43,428 nucleotides of DNA from an uncultured Woeseiaceae bacterium (GTDB lineage: Bacteria; Pseudomonadota; Gammaproteobacteria; Steroidobacterales; Woeseiaceae), in contig CALZMQ010000039.1 in assembly GCA_945788625.1 (NCBI GenBank), forward strand, positions 1-43,428, given 5' to 3'. Positions 7,391 through 16,468 of this stretch are shown piece by piece. How positions within the stretch are numbered: the stretch's first letter is position 1; each line of letters begins with the position of its first letter. Below the pieces are notes generated by a model. The model was not told the DNA's origin. It was given only the letters and a program-made list of their open reading frames with translations, and did not search any database. Position numbers and translations under genes: made by a program.

Positions 7391-9153
7391 TAGTGGCCTT
7401 CCCCGTGGTCGCGGCCGGCCGGCGCTACGTCAGCCGGCACGTTTTGTGGAATAAAGTCGTCCTCGTAACCCGGCACGCTGTAGTCGTAAGCCCAGCGATG
7501 GCACTCGGGCAGGTCGTGTCCCCAGTTGCCGTGTTTGGGCGGAGTGTCCGGCGTCTGCCATTCGAGCGTCGTCGCGTTCCATGGGTTCGGATCGGCCTTG
7601 GGCCCCCGTGTGAGGCTCCAGATCACGTTGACAAAAAACAGGATCTGCGTTGCCGCTACAAACAGCGCCGACATCGTGATCCAGGCATTCAGGTCCTGCG
7701 CCGAATCGGGCAGGAACTCGGTATTACCCATCGCGAAGTAACGACGCGGCACACCTGCAAAGCCCAGGTAATGCATCGGCAGGTAGATCGCATAGGTGCC
7801 GAGGAAGGTCATCCAGAAATGCCACTTGCCGAGACCCTCGTGGTACATCTTCCCCGTGATTTTCGGCCACCAGTGATAAATGGCGCCGAAAACGACGAGC
7901 ACCGGCGAGACGCCCATGACCATGTGGAAATGTGCGACCACAAAGTAGGTGTCCGACAGCGGCAGGTCGATGGTCACGTTGCCGAGGAACAGGCCCGTCA
8001 GGCCACCATGGATAAACGTGAACACGAAGGCGATCGAAAAAAGCATCGGCACCCTGAGGTGGATATTGCCCTCCCAGAGTGTCAGCACCCAGTTGTAGAC
8101 CTTGATGGCCGTCGGCACCGCGATGATCAGTGTCGTCGTCGCGAAGAAAAACCCGAAGTAGGGATTCATGCCGCTGACGTACATGTGGTGCGCCCAGACG
8201 ACGAAACTGAGGCCGCCGATGGCGATGATGGCCCAGACCATCATGCGATAACCGAATATATTCTTGCGCGCGTGCGTACTGAGCAGGTCGGACACGATAC
8301 CGAAAGCCGGCAGCGCCACGATGTAGACCTCGGGGTGTCCGAAGAACCAGAACAGGTGCTGGAACAGTATGGGGCTGCCGCCCGAGTAACCCGGATCCGC
8401 GCCCATCGAGCTGATGGCGGGCATAAAGAAGCTCGTGTACAGCGTCTTGTCGAACAGCATCATGATGGCGCTCACGAGCAATGCCGGGAACGCGAGCAGG
8501 CCGAGCACCGTCGCGATGAATATGCCCCAGACCGACAGCGGCATGCGCATCAGTGTCATGCCTTTGCAGCGCGCCTGTAGCACAGTGGTAACGTAGTTCA
8601 GGCCGCCCATTGTGAATGCAACGATGAACACGGCGAGCGACGCCAGCATCAGCAGGATGCCCCAGTCGGTGCCCGGTGTTCCCTGCATGATTGCCTGCGG
8701 TGGATATAGCGTCCATCCAGCGCCTGTCGAGCCGCCGGGTACGAAGAAGCTGATGAGCAGGATGATCACCGACACGAGGTACACCCAGTAGCTGAGCATG
8801 TTCAGGAACGGGAACACCATGTCGCGCGAGCCGCACATCAGCGGAATGAGGTAATTCCCGAAACCGCCGAGGAACAGTGCCGTCAACAAGTAGATCACCA
8901 TGATCATGCCGTGCATGGTGATGAACTGGTAATAATTCTCCGGATTGATAAATGAGAATTGATCCGGGAAGCCGAGCTGCAGTCGCATCATCGCCGACAG
9001 CCCCAACGCGATAAGGCCAACGAAAATCGCCGTGATGCTGTATTGGATGGCGATGACCTTGTGGTCCTGACTCCAGATGTATTTGGTAATGAACGTCTGC
9101 GGATCGTGGTGCTCTATTTCATGATCACGATCTGCGATTGCAACGTATGCCAT
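7390..9153 (-). CDS. ctaD: Cytochrome c oxidase subunit I
   Basis: 587 residues of the haem-copper oxidase catalytic subunit (inner membrane, reduces O2 to water and pumps protons). The low-spin haem ligand H81 (TMHGMIMV), Cu-B/active-site motif GHPEVY (H273, E275, Y277), AHHM (H322, H323) and the haem ligands in VAHFHMVMG (H408, H410) are all present. Glu in GHPEVY marks an A1-type enzyme with a D-channel Glu. The C-terminus is longer than the minimum and ends in a His/Gly/Glu-rich tail. The start at 9153 has GGGGAA upstream. It sits between subunit II (51-base gap) and the subunit III-like gene. Confidence 0.97.
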   Translation of the reverse strand: MAYVAIADRDHEIEHHDPQTFITKYIWSQDHKVIAIQYSITAIFVGLIALGLSAMMRLQLGFPDQFSFINPENYYQFITMHGMIMVIYLLTALFLGGFGNYLIPLMCGSRDMVFPFLNMLSYWVYLVSVIILLISFFVPGGSTGAGWTLYPPQAIMQGTPGTDWGILLMLASLAVFIVAFTMGGLNYVTTVLQARCKGMTLMRMPLSVWGIFIATVLGLLAFPALLVSAIMMLFDKTLYTSFFMPAISSMGADPGYSGGSPILFQHLFWFFGHPEVYIVALPAFGIVSDLLSTHARKNIFGYRMMVWAIIAIGGLSFVVWAHHMYVSGMNPYFGFFFATTTLIIAVPTAIKVYNWVLTLWEGNIHLRVPMLFSIAFVFTFIHGGLTGLFLGNVTIDLPLSDTYFVVAHFHMVMGVSPVLVVFGAIYHWWPKITGKMYHEGLGKWHFWMTFLGTYAIYLPMHYLGFAGVPRRYFAMGNTEFLPDSAQDLNAWITMSALFVAATQILFFVNVIWSLTRGPKADPNPWNATTLEWQTPDTPPKHGNWGHDLPECHRWAYDYSVPGYEDDFIPQNVPADVAPAGRDHGEGH

Positions 9154-9203
9154 CCGGTTCCCCTTGTACCTGTCTGTCTTGCGGCGCGCTCCCCGGGAAC
9201 GGC

Positions 9204-10556
9204 CTACAAAGTATTTATATAAGCGATCACGTCATTGATCGCTTGTTCGTCATGCAGGATGTCGGCCATGAATCCCATCTGCTTACCGTGGTAATCCTGC
9301 AGATGGCCGCCGCGAACGTCGTCCTTGAAATTCTGCAATTGTCGCGCCATGTACCAGTCCGACATGCCGGCTGCTCGCGGCGCGTTAAGGGCCTGAACGC
9401 CCATGCCGTCCTTGCCATGGCAGTAGGCGCAGACGTTGTAATGCTTCCGGCCCGCCGTGACGTCGCCCGTGACAGTTGCTTCGACGTCACCGTCCGGGAA
9501 TGTGAGGATATGCGCAACGACGTTATCGACGGCCTGCTCGTCCACCAGCGTCGCGACCATGCCGATCATCTGCTGCCCATAGATATCATCGGCATGCGTG
9601 CCCCGCACTCCGTTCTTGTAGTTCATGATCTGGCGTTTCAGGTACCACTCGCTCTGTCCCGCGATTTTCGGGGCGTTCATGGCCGCGATACCTTCACCCT
9701 GCTGCCCGTGGCAGGACGCACATACCGCGTACTGAGCAGCGCCAACCGAAGCGTTACCTGCGGGAGCGCTGTTGATTTCGCTGAACGTCGACTGGTTTGC
9801 GAGCCAGGTTGCGTAATCGTCCTTTTCCGCCACTATGACCGCGCCACGCATCGTATGGTGACCGATGCCGCACAGCTCTTCGCAGAGGATCTCGAAGCGC
9901 CCGGTTTTGGTCGGCGTCAACCATAGATACGTGTTCATGCCGGGCACGAGGTCCATCTTGACGCGGAACTGCGCAACGGCGAAATCATGCAACACGTCTT
10001 TCGAACGCAACAGGAACTTGACGGGCTTGTCGACAGGCACATGGATTTCGCCGTTGTAGACCAGCACATCGTCCTGCCCATTCGGGTCTTCCGGGTCCAG
10101 GCCGAACGGGTTGTCGTCGCTGATGCGCTCGGCATCGACTTCGCCGAGCTTGCCGTCTTCGCCGGGCAGTCGGTAGGTCCAGTGCCATTGCTGGCCGACG
10201 GCTTCGACGACGTGCGCGTCTTCGGGCACGTCGACGAACTTTGCCCAGACGAATAATCCGGGCGTCAGCATTGCCGCAACGCCAATAGCTGTCAGAACAG
10301 TCAGCCAGCTCTCGAGCTTCTTGTTCTCGGGCTCGTAGGCGGCGCGCGCGCCTTTCTTGTGACGAAACTTGATGACGCAGTAGGCCATGAACAGGTTGAC
10401 GGCAACAAACACGAAACCGGTGACGTACAGCGTAATGTCGACCGTAAAGTCCACCATTCCCCAGTTGGAAGCCAACTCGGTAAATGTCCAGGGACTTAGG
10501 AGGTGAAAAAGAAGCGAGCCGACGACGAGCAATATCAAGACAACAGCGAAAGGCAT
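9204..10556 (-). CDS. coxB: Oxidase subunit II fused to two cytochrome c domains
   Basis: 450 residues. Hydrophobic segments near residues 1-24, 40-62 and 85-106 anchor a periplasmic Cu-A domain with QQWHW, H190 and the CEELCGIGHHTM motif (C225, C229, H233, M236). Two class I cytochrome c domains follow, CASCH (279-283) and CAYCH (376-380), each with a later Met in a GQQM or GKQM context (about 330 and 427) as probable sixth ligand. Common caa3-type subunit II has one such domain; here the domain is duplicated. This should let the enzyme take electrons from small periplasmic carriers through an internal relay. It is the first gene of the operon subunit II-I-III-III-IV. Haem a synthesis and Cu-insertion genes are not in the window. 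Confidence 0.95.
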   Translation of the reverse strand: MPFAVVLILLVVGSLLFHLLSPWTFTELASNWGMVDFTVDITLYVTGFVFVAVNLFMAYCVIKFRHKKGARAAYEPENKKLESWLTVLTAIGVAAMLTPGLFVWAKFVDVPEDAHVVEAVGQQWHWTYRLPGEDGKLGEVDAERISDDNPFGLDPEDPNGQDDVLVYNGEIHVPVDKPVKFLLRSKDVLHDFAVAQFRVKMDLVPGMNTYLWLTPTKTGRFEILCEELCGIGHHTMRGAVIVAEKDDYATWLANQSTFSEINSAPAGNASVGAAQYAVCASCHGQQGEGIAAMNAPKIAGQSEWYLKRQIMNYKNGVRGTHADDIYGQQMIGMVATLVDEQAVDNVVAHILTFPDGDVEATVTGDVTAGRKHYNVCAYCHGKDGMGVQALNAPRAAGMSDWYMARQLQNFKDDVRGGHLQDYHGKQMGFMADILHDEQAINDVIAYINTL

Positions 10557-10596
10557 ACGGCATGCATCCTTAGGTGTTCATTGTAGTTATCGACCG

Positions 10597-10634
10597 AGGC
10601 ATTCCTTTTAGTGCACTGCTTCTAATGAATGCCT
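10597..10634. promoter_or_regulatory. Inverted repeat upstream of the oxidase operon
   Basis: AGGCATTC (10597-10604) and GAATGCCT (10627-10634) are a perfect 8-bp inverted repeat. The interior contains the palindrome AGTGCACT and TTAG/CTAA pieces. It lies 41 bases upstream of the subunit II start and 55 bases after the anti-sigma gene stop. On the minus strand no T-run follows, so an operator or mRNA leader structure is more likely than an intrinsic terminator. The 10557-10688 spacer should hold the oxidase promoter, but I cannot assign -35/-10 boxes with confidence. Confidence 0.45.
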
Positions 10635-10688
10635 GCGTAGTGACCCCGATCCGAGGATAGTGGAATCAGTAGGTATTTTCCACAATAT

Positions 10689-11087
10689 CTAAAGGCCGAT
10701 ATCTTCCCTTACTTGCCTTTCTGCTTTCCTGATGTCCGATTGCAGGTCTTCAAGCTCCTGCTGCAAGGGACCGGTCAACATGGCCGACTCCGTTTTCCAG
10801 TCGATAACAGGTACTGCCGCAACGATATTCGCCGGCGTCGCAGGTGGTAGTTCTTCCTGCGGTTGCCGGATATTGACGATGACAATCACGGCAGCGGCGG
10901 CCGCAATACCCGTCAGGCTGCTGGCCCACCAGAACAATGCAGGTCGACCGGATTTAGGACGCCGCACGATCTCATCCTGTGGCGTTGCCGCCTGCAATGA
11001 CGCGTCCAGGCGCCGCTCCAGTTCCTCGGATACGGTCACCTCGATCCTGTCGGCATCGCGACGCAAACGATTGGCGAGCTTATCCAT
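10689..11087 (-). CDS. Probable membrane anti-sigma factor
   Basis: 132 residues from the ATG at 11087, which has AGGAG just upstream and overlaps the end of the sigma gene by 8 bases. The N-terminal 45 residues are charged and helical (DKLANRLRRDADRIEV, SEELERRLDASLQ). A single hydrophobic segment follows (about 51-72), then a periplasmic part ending in a coiled-coil-like stretch (LQQELEDLQSDIRKAERQVRE). No ZAS zinc motif (HxxxCxxC) is present. The call rests on position directly after an ECF sigma gene and on topology, not on a recognised domain. It would hold the sigma factor at the inner membrane until an envelope signal arrives. Confidence 0.65.
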   Translation of the reverse strand: MDKLANRLRRDADRIEVTVSEELERRLDASLQAATPQDEIVRRPKSGRPALFWWASSLTGIAAAAAVIVIVNIRQPQEELPPATPANIVAAVPVIDWKTESAMLTGPLQQELEDLQSDIRKAERQVREDIGL

Positions 11088-11622
11088 AGGCTTTACTCCT
11101 GTCCTCGGTGGCATTCAGTTCCGCGTCGAGCGCACGGCGGCCTCGCATGAGGTTGACCTTGGTCCAGGATACCGAGCGATCCAGTGCTGTAGCGATATCA
11201 TTCACCGACATGTCCTCAGCATACCGCAGCCACATCGCCGCAAAGACTTCATCGTTGAGCAGATGCCGGGCACTGGCCCACAGATTCTCCGTTTCGGAAT
11301 CGGCAATGCACTGCAGCAACGGGTCATTCTCCTCGTCCCTGAGATCGCCAAGTTCCAGCAGTTCCTGCGGGCGTGAATTGGCGGCATTGCGGATGGCGAT
11401 CCGGTACAGCCAGGTACTGAATCGCCAACGTGGATCGTAACTCCGAATGTAGCGAAACGCGTTGATCAAGGTGTCCTGCAGCACGTCCTCCGCATCCGCG
11501 TCGCTGGCGCAGCGCGTCAGCAAGAAGCGTAGCAGGCGATCGCGGTAACCGCGCACGAGTTCTGCGAACGCGTCCGCGGATCCCGCCTGTGCGGCCTCGA
11601 CAAGTTGTGTTTCAGTCTGCAA
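11080..11622 (-). CDS. ECF RNA polymerase sigma factor
   Basis: 180 residues with the two domains of sigma-70 family extracytoplasmic-function factors. Region 2 (about 20-85) contains DAEDVLQDTLINAFRY (43-58) and FSTWLYRIAIRNAAN (68-82). Region 4 (about 125-170) contains the helix-turn-helix-like MSVNDIATALDRSVSWTKVNLMRGRRAL. The gene overlaps the end of the secreted-protein gene upstream and the anti-sigma candidate downstream, so the three genes form one translational unit. Regulon and signal are unknown. The ECF group cannot be named by eye. Confidence 0.93.
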   Translation of the reverse strand: MQTETQLVEAAQAGSADAFAELVRGYRDRLLRFLLTRCASDADAEDVLQDTLINAFRYIRSYDPRWRFSTWLYRIAIRNAANSRPQELLELGDLRDEENDPLLQCIADSETENLWASARHLLNDEVFAAMWLRYAEDMSVNDIATALDRSVSWTKVNLMRGRRALDAELNATEDRSKAYG

Positions 11623-12532
11623 GAGCAGATACGACGGTATCCGGTTCGAGCGCCAGCGATATTTTCAACGTGCTGCCGGCGACGTCGACCTTCGTGCTTC
11701 GCAGCACCGAGGAGAGTTCCGGATCCATGTCGTCGTTAAAAGCCTGCAGGCTGATCAGCCCCCTCGCGATGCTTGCCAGCGATTCGGCCATCTCGGGCTC
11801 GATCGCCATCAGCTGCGCCTCTATGCCCAGCTTGTCACCGAGGTCTGCGATCAGGATCGCGACCTGCTTGGCGTTCCTGAGGATATTGGAATCCCAATCG
11901 TCGTCGCGTTGCATCTCGCCGGCGTTCACCCCGGCCTGGATGAGGCTGCGTTCGGCACGCAGCACCAACAGGGCGTTCTTACCGTTTTCTTGCGATTCGA
12001 TTTTGCCGTCGTTCGCGAGCAACGCTTCCATCCGGTCGCGGGAATTGGTTATCAGTATCTTGTTCTTCAGCGCGACCGAAACATAGGCCTCCTTTTCGAG
12101 CGACTCGATTTCGATGTCTATATTGCCGTGGTCGATGTCATCGTCGCCACCGTCGAAGAAGAAGTAAGCCTTGCCCGACGCCCTGAACGTCTGCAATTCG
12201 CCGTCGGCAGCGGCCATGGCCACGATCTTGTCTTTGGTGTCCTGGCTGATCTTGCCCTCGACCAGGATCACGGGTCCCTTGCCGGCGCTGGAGAACGCCG
12301 TCATCTGCCGGGCCTCCTTGCCGAAATCGATACCGATCTCGTCACGGAGCTCCTGGAAGACTTCCTCATCCAGCCAGTCGTATAGGCCCTTGCTTGCGTC
12401 GCCTTTGCGCATCGCCTCGAAATCGGCGTGGAAGTACCAGGTAGCGGTACCCGGGATATCGGCCGCATCGGCCCGGGCAAGTGCAGGAATCGCAAGTAAC
12501 AGAAGGACGGCCAGCGGTTTCAGATAACGCAT
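11612..12532 (-). CDS. Exported protein of an ECF sigma cassette, unknown function
   Basis: 306 residues from the ATG at 12532, preceded by GAGG and followed by a clear Sec signal peptide (hydrophobic run ending ALARADA). An upstream ATG at 12559 would add nine residues. The mature part begins with a TATWYFHADFEAMRKGD segment, is rich in acidic and Lys/Arg residues, and has no Cys pairs, repeats or catalytic motif that I recognise. Its last bases overlap the sigma-factor start. Gene order (exported protein, sigma, anti-sigma) suggests it is either the envelope sensor or ligand of the system or its first target. I cannot assign a family. Confidence 0.8.
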   Translation of the reverse strand: MRYLKPLAVLLLLAIPALARADAADIPGTATWYFHADFEAMRKGDASKGLYDWLDEEVFQELRDEIGIDFGKEARQMTAFSSAGKGPVILVEGKISQDTKDKIVAMAAADGELQTFRASGKAYFFFDGGDDDIDHGNIDIEIESLEKEAYVSVALKNKILITNSRDRMEALLANDGKIESQENGKNALLVLRAERSLIQAGVNAGEMQRDDDWDSNILRNAKQVAILIADLGDKLGIEAQLMAIEPEMAESLASIARGLISLQAFNDDMDPELSSVLRSTKVDVAGSTLKISLALEPDTVVSALAD

Positions 12533-12564
12533 CGAAGAAGCCTCATTTAGTGTTTTCATACACT

Positions 12565-12594
12565 GTTATAGGGCCGCGGTGGCGTTTTGGTTAC
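12565..12594 (-). promoter_or_regulatory. Candidate promoter of the exported protein-sigma-anti-sigma operon
   Basis: On the minus strand GTAACC (12594-12589) and TATAAC (12570-12565) are separated by 18 bases, about 30 bases before the first possible start codon. A GTAAC-type -35 is common in ECF-dependent promoters, while TATAAC fits a sigma-70 -10 box, so the class is uncertain. The -35 overlaps the stop codon of the upstream symporter gene. Confidence 0.35.
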
Positions 12595-14021
12595 ATCGAA
12601 CGGCGTGTATTTTTCCGGCTCGTCAGCCAGCTCACGCCGAAGGTCAGGGCCATGCCCGCGATGAACCCGGGGATGGCCTCGTACAGGCCGTGGTAATCGG
12701 CTTTGAACCAGGCAAGCCACGCAACACTGACGATGAATCCGCCCAGCATGCCCGACAGTACGCCGGCCCATGTGACTCGTTTGTAATAAAGAATTCCGAT
12801 TATCACGGGCCCGAACGCCGATCCCAGTCCCGACCACGAAGCAAGCACGAAATGGAAGATGACGCGTGGCTCCTGGATGCCCAGCAGCAGCGCGATTATG
12901 CCGATGGCGACCGTTAAGACCTTGCCGTAGTTGGAAAGTACGGCATCACTGTCCGTGCTGCCCATGATCTTCTGGTAGGTGTCGCGCACGACGGCCGAGG
13001 ACGCGAGCAAAAGCAGCGAATCCACGGTCGACATGATCGCCGACAAGACGACGACGAGCAGCAGGCCGGCGATTATCGGCGGAAACAGGTTACTGGAAAT
13101 GACCGGGAAGATCGTCTCGCTGTCCTCCAGCCCCGGAAACAGCGCGCGACCGGCAACACCCGCGGTCACTGCGCCGAACGTAAAAATCAGCAGCACGATG
13201 ACCGACATGATGCGTGCTTTCCTGATCTCGCCGTCGTCACGCGCCGACATGTACCGAATCAGCAACTGCGGTACGCCGAGAAACGGCAGGCCGATCGCAA
13301 CAAAACTGGCGATGCCTATCCATGCCGGCATATTGGAAAATGCAAACATATCGAGCAGCGCCGGATCCTGGTAGGCCAACGAGCTTCTCACTTCCGAGAT
13401 GCCACCCGACGCGTATATCGCAGCGGCCGGCACCGCGATCAGCCCCAGCAGCATCAATACACCCTGCACCACATCGGTATACGAAACCGCCTTGTAGCCG
13501 CCAACGAACGTGTAGGCGATGATGAATATCCCGCCGACAATCACACCGGTCTCGTACTCCATGCCGAGAAAGCTGCTGAACGCCTTGCCCGACGACACCA
13601 TTTGCGCGGTCACATACGTCGTGACCATGACGACGATGATGAGCACGGCGGCGCCGCGAACCAGGTGCCACTTGTCGGTGAACTTCGCCGCCAGCACGTC
13701 CGGCACCGTAATCGAATCCGTTTCGTCGCCCAGGCGCTTCAGGCGCCGCGAAATGAGCCACCAGCTCAGTGCTATACCGGCGATTTCGCCGACGACGACC
13801 CAGTAGGCCTGCATTCCGACGGCGTAGCCCATGCCGGAAAGCCCCAGCAACAACCAGCCGCTCTCCCCGGTCGCGTTGGTGCTGAACGCGACGACCCAGT
13901 ACGGCAATTTCTTTCCGGCAAGGTAGAAGCCCGACAGAGTATGGGTCTCACGCCTGCTCCAGATCGCCAGTGCGGCCAGTATGCCCAGGTAAACGACAAG
14001 TACGGTGACGGTGGTGGACAT
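12591..14021 (-). CDS. Sodium/solute symporter, PutP-like
   Basis: 476 residues of the SSS family. The ATG at 14021 (MSTTVTVLVVYL) is chosen; the open frame continues to 14192 but that part is Arg-rich and overlaps the protease gene. Twelve to thirteen hydrophobic segments are visible. The SGFYLAGKKLPYW start, the ATGESGWLLLGLSGMGYA segment (Na-site region, as in PutP) and VVLSAIMSTVDSLLLLASS (the SSS signature with TVDS) are present. PutP-type carriers import proline with Na+. Substrate assignment by motif alone is weak, so other amino or organic acids are possible. It follows the protease gene by 11 bases and probably shares its transcript; import of peptide products is a reasonable guess only. 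Confidence 0.88.
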   Translation of the reverse strand: MSTTVTVLVVYLGILAALAIWSRRETHTLSGFYLAGKKLPYWVVAFSTNATGESGWLLLGLSGMGYAVGMQAYWVVVGEIAGIALSWWLISRRLKRLGDETDSITVPDVLAAKFTDKWHLVRGAAVLIIVVMVTTYVTAQMVSSGKAFSSFLGMEYETGVIVGGIFIIAYTFVGGYKAVSYTDVVQGVLMLLGLIAVPAAAIYASGGISEVRSSLAYQDPALLDMFAFSNMPAWIGIASFVAIGLPFLGVPQLLIRYMSARDDGEIRKARIMSVIVLLIFTFGAVTAGVAGRALFPGLEDSETIFPVISSNLFPPIIAGLLLVVVLSAIMSTVDSLLLLASSAVVRDTYQKIMGSTDSDAVLSNYGKVLTVAIGIIALLLGIQEPRVIFHFVLASWSGLGSAFGPVIIGILYYKRVTWAGVLSGMLGGFIVSVAWLAWFKADYHGLYEAIPGFIAGMALTFGVSWLTSRKNTRRSM

Positions 14022-14032
14022 CGCGTAGCAGC

Positions 14033-16468
14033 CTATTCGGAAAAAGCACCAATGGGTGAACCGGGCGGCACGGTCGGTGGCAGCACCTGCTGGATCGCGG
14101 CGGGGTTGTCCATGAGCCGCTGGATCTCGTGTTCTGCAAACCGGAATTGCGCGCGCAATGCCCTGTCGTTCGGCCCTCGCCTGGACAACCATGCTTCAAG
14201 CTCGCGAACCGACGTATATGCGTTTGCACGTACGTCGTTGTCGGCGCCTTCATTAAACGCAAGCGCCAGCAAACCGTACAACACCTGCATATTGGTTTGC
14301 CGTTGTATCGCGGCGTCGACGCCACTTGCCGGCTGCGCATACCAGCTCACATTGAGCAGGCCTTGCGTAATCGAGTCGAACCCGGGTGAACCGCCGCGTT
14401 CGAGGCGCGCTGCCCTGCCCGGGTCCAGCAATACCTGCAAGGTCAACGCGATTGCACTCGCCGCCGGAGCCACCGGGTCGAAGGTCGTGCCGGTCGCTCC
14501 CGTGAACGTTTCGTGCGATCGGGGGTCGTTGGGGACGCGCGGTGCGATCAGTTCGTCCAGCCCCTGCGGCAATCGCAATACCGCGGGATCCAGCGTTCCG
14601 AGCAGCGCGTCGATGGCCTGCTGCTGGCGCTGCGGCGCAACCGGGCGCGGCGGCGCCTGACCGTCGCCACGCAATGCGTAGCTGAAGTACTGTCCACCGA
14701 TCAACTTGCCCACGGCCTGCACCTGGAATCGATGCAGGAGATAGACCGGCACCAGGGCTTCTTCGATGGCCGCCATCGGCCGGCCCATGCGGATATTTCG
14801 TTCCGAAAAACGCCGCAGCGCAATCTCGCGAACCTTCAGCAGGTGTTCGAGTTCTGCTATCGCATCGCTGCCATTGTCCCAGAGGTTGGCGTCGGGATGC
14901 GATGTCGATGGCGAACGTGCGTCGCCGTCCGCCACGTACCTGTAACCCTGGGCGATCGTATCTTCGATAATACTGCGGCGTTCGGCGTTGGCGTCTGCGG
15001 TCTGCGGGAAATCCTGGTAGGCGTACAGCACCGCGCGTTTGTCCCAGGCGCCGATGCCCGTATCGTAGGCGTCGCTCAGATCGAGGTTGCCGTCTGCGTC
15101 GATTCGGACCAACGGAAACGGGTAGTCCATGACCGACGAGCGATCCTGGGTGCTTGCCGCGAAGTTGTGTTCGAATCCGAGTGTGTGTCCCACCTCGTGC
15201 GCGGCAAGCTGGCGGATCCTGGCCAGCGACATCTCCAGCATCTCGGACGGCACCGATTCCTGCCCATATGGCGCCAACAAGCCCTCGGCAATCAGGAAGT
15301 CCTGCCGAACCCGCAGTGAACCCAGGGTCACATGTCCCTTCAGTATTTCGCCGCTGCGCGGATCGAGGATCGAGGACCCATATGACCATCCGCGTGTCGA
15401 CCGGTGCACCCACTGGATGACGTTGTAGCGGACATCCATCGGGTCCGCGCCTTCGGGCAGCATCCTGACCTGGAACGCGTCCTTGTAACCGGCCGCTGCG
15501 AACGCCTGGTCCCACCAGCGGGCGCCATCGAGCAATGCGGAGCGAACCGGTTCGGGCGCGCCACGGTCGAGATAGTAGACGATCGGCTCGACGGCTTCGC
15601 TCACGGCGGCCTCGGGATAAAGCTTCTCGAGGCGATGCCGGCGACCGTAGTTCACGCGCATCTGCTCGCCTATCGGCGTGCCGTAATCGGCGAACCCACC
15701 GCTGTTGTATCGCAGTCCTATCACGCCGCTGCGCGGGTCATACGGCAGCGGCTCATAGCCGTCGTCCGGCAAACGGATGAAGGAATGGTGGATATGTACC
15801 GTTACGGAGCGAGGGTCGGGAACGACGGTCTGCAGCTGCGTACCGCCGGGCTCGCCGGCAAAGGTCACAAGGGCCTCGATTTCCGTGTTGTCCGGGAATG
15901 CCCTGGTCCGCGACAGGTGTACGGCGGACCGCGATTCGTCGACTGCGAATCCGCCCTCCCCGGCACGCTCGAGAATCTCGGCTACGCCGTGCGCATCCCG
16001 GACGAAAAACGACGTTGCATCCACGATCGTGATTTCGTCCGACGGTTCCATGTCCTCGAACCCCCAGATCACGGAGCGAGCGAACGACTCCTCGATTGCC
16101 CGCCGCTCATCTTCATTGTCGGTCGTAGCGCGGTATTGCAGGTTGTCTTCGATGAGCAGCACTTTAGGACCGCTTCTGACGAAGCGCACGACGCGGGTCG
16201 CGCCGAGCTGCCCACGGTCCAGGCCGATGTCGTTGGAGCCGATGCCGCGCGGCAAAGAAGCCTGGTAAATGAATGGCGTGTCGAACTCATCGACCTGCAT
16301 CAGCAGCCGGCCCTTTTGTTCGTCCCAGTACAGATCGATAAAGCCCTGCAACGCCTGGTAGTCACCCAGCTCGATGGGCGCTTCGTCGGCAATACCCGCG
16401 CCGCATACCAGCAGCAGGCCACACGACAGGAACAGGCTGCGTTTCATCTTCTCGAGGTGAGCCTGCAT
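14033..16468 (-). CDS. Secreted zinc metalloprotease (DUF5117/DUF4953 type)
   Basis: 811 residues from the ATG at 16468, which overlaps the pssA stop (TGATG); an ATG at 16447 (MKRSLFLSC) is an alternative. A Sec signal peptide with hydrophobic core LFLSCGLLLVCGAGIA precedes the mature chain. The catalytic motif HEVGHTLGFEH (residues 424-434) is a full metzincin-type HExxHxxGxxH site. The layout (a beta-rich N-terminal domain with PFIYQASLPRGIGSNDIGLDRGQ, then a central protease domain and a helical C-terminus) fits the large exported 'zinc-dependent metalloprotease' group with DUF5117 and DUF4953. These are common in Bacteroidetes and some Proteobacteria, with few characterised members. The open frame extends to 17074 but that upstream part is antisense-like sequence over pssA. 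Confidence 0.9.
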   Translation of the reverse strand: MQAHLEKMKRSLFLSCGLLLVCGAGIADEAPIELGDYQALQGFIDLYWDEQKGRLLMQVDEFDTPFIYQASLPRGIGSNDIGLDRGQLGATRVVRFVRSGPKVLLIEDNLQYRATTDNEDERRAIEESFARSVIWGFEDMEPSDEITIVDATSFFVRDAHGVAEILERAGEGGFAVDESRSAVHLSRTRAFPDNTEIEALVTFAGEPGGTQLQTVVPDPRSVTVHIHHSFIRLPDDGYEPLPYDPRSGVIGLRYNSGGFADYGTPIGEQMRVNYGRRHRLEKLYPEAAVSEAVEPIVYYLDRGAPEPVRSALLDGARWWDQAFAAAGYKDAFQVRMLPEGADPMDVRYNVIQWVHRSTRGWSYGSSILDPRSGEILKGHVTLGSLRVRQDFLIAEGLLAPYGQESVPSEMLEMSLARIRQLAAHEVGHTLGFEHNFAASTQDRSSVMDYPFPLVRIDADGNLDLSDAYDTGIGAWDKRAVLYAYQDFPQTADANAERRSIIEDTIAQGYRYVADGDARSPSTSHPDANLWDNGSDAIAELEHLLKVREIALRRFSERNIRMGRPMAAIEEALVPVYLLHRFQVQAVGKLIGGQYFSYALRGDGQAPPRPVAPQRQQQAIDALLGTLDPAVLRLPQGLDELIAPRVPNDPRSHETFTGATGTTFDPVAPAASAIALTLQVLLDPGRAARLERGGSPGFDSITQGLLNVSWYAQPASGVDAAIQRQTNMQVLYGLLALAFNEGADNDVRANAYTSVRELEAWLSRRGPNDRALRAQFRFAEHEIQRLMDNPAAIQQVLPPTVPPGSPIGAFSE

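Noticed and set aside
7393..8580. 395-residue plus-strand frame over the oxidase subunit I gene
   Set aside because: Shadow of ctaD; no start signal and no protein family visible.
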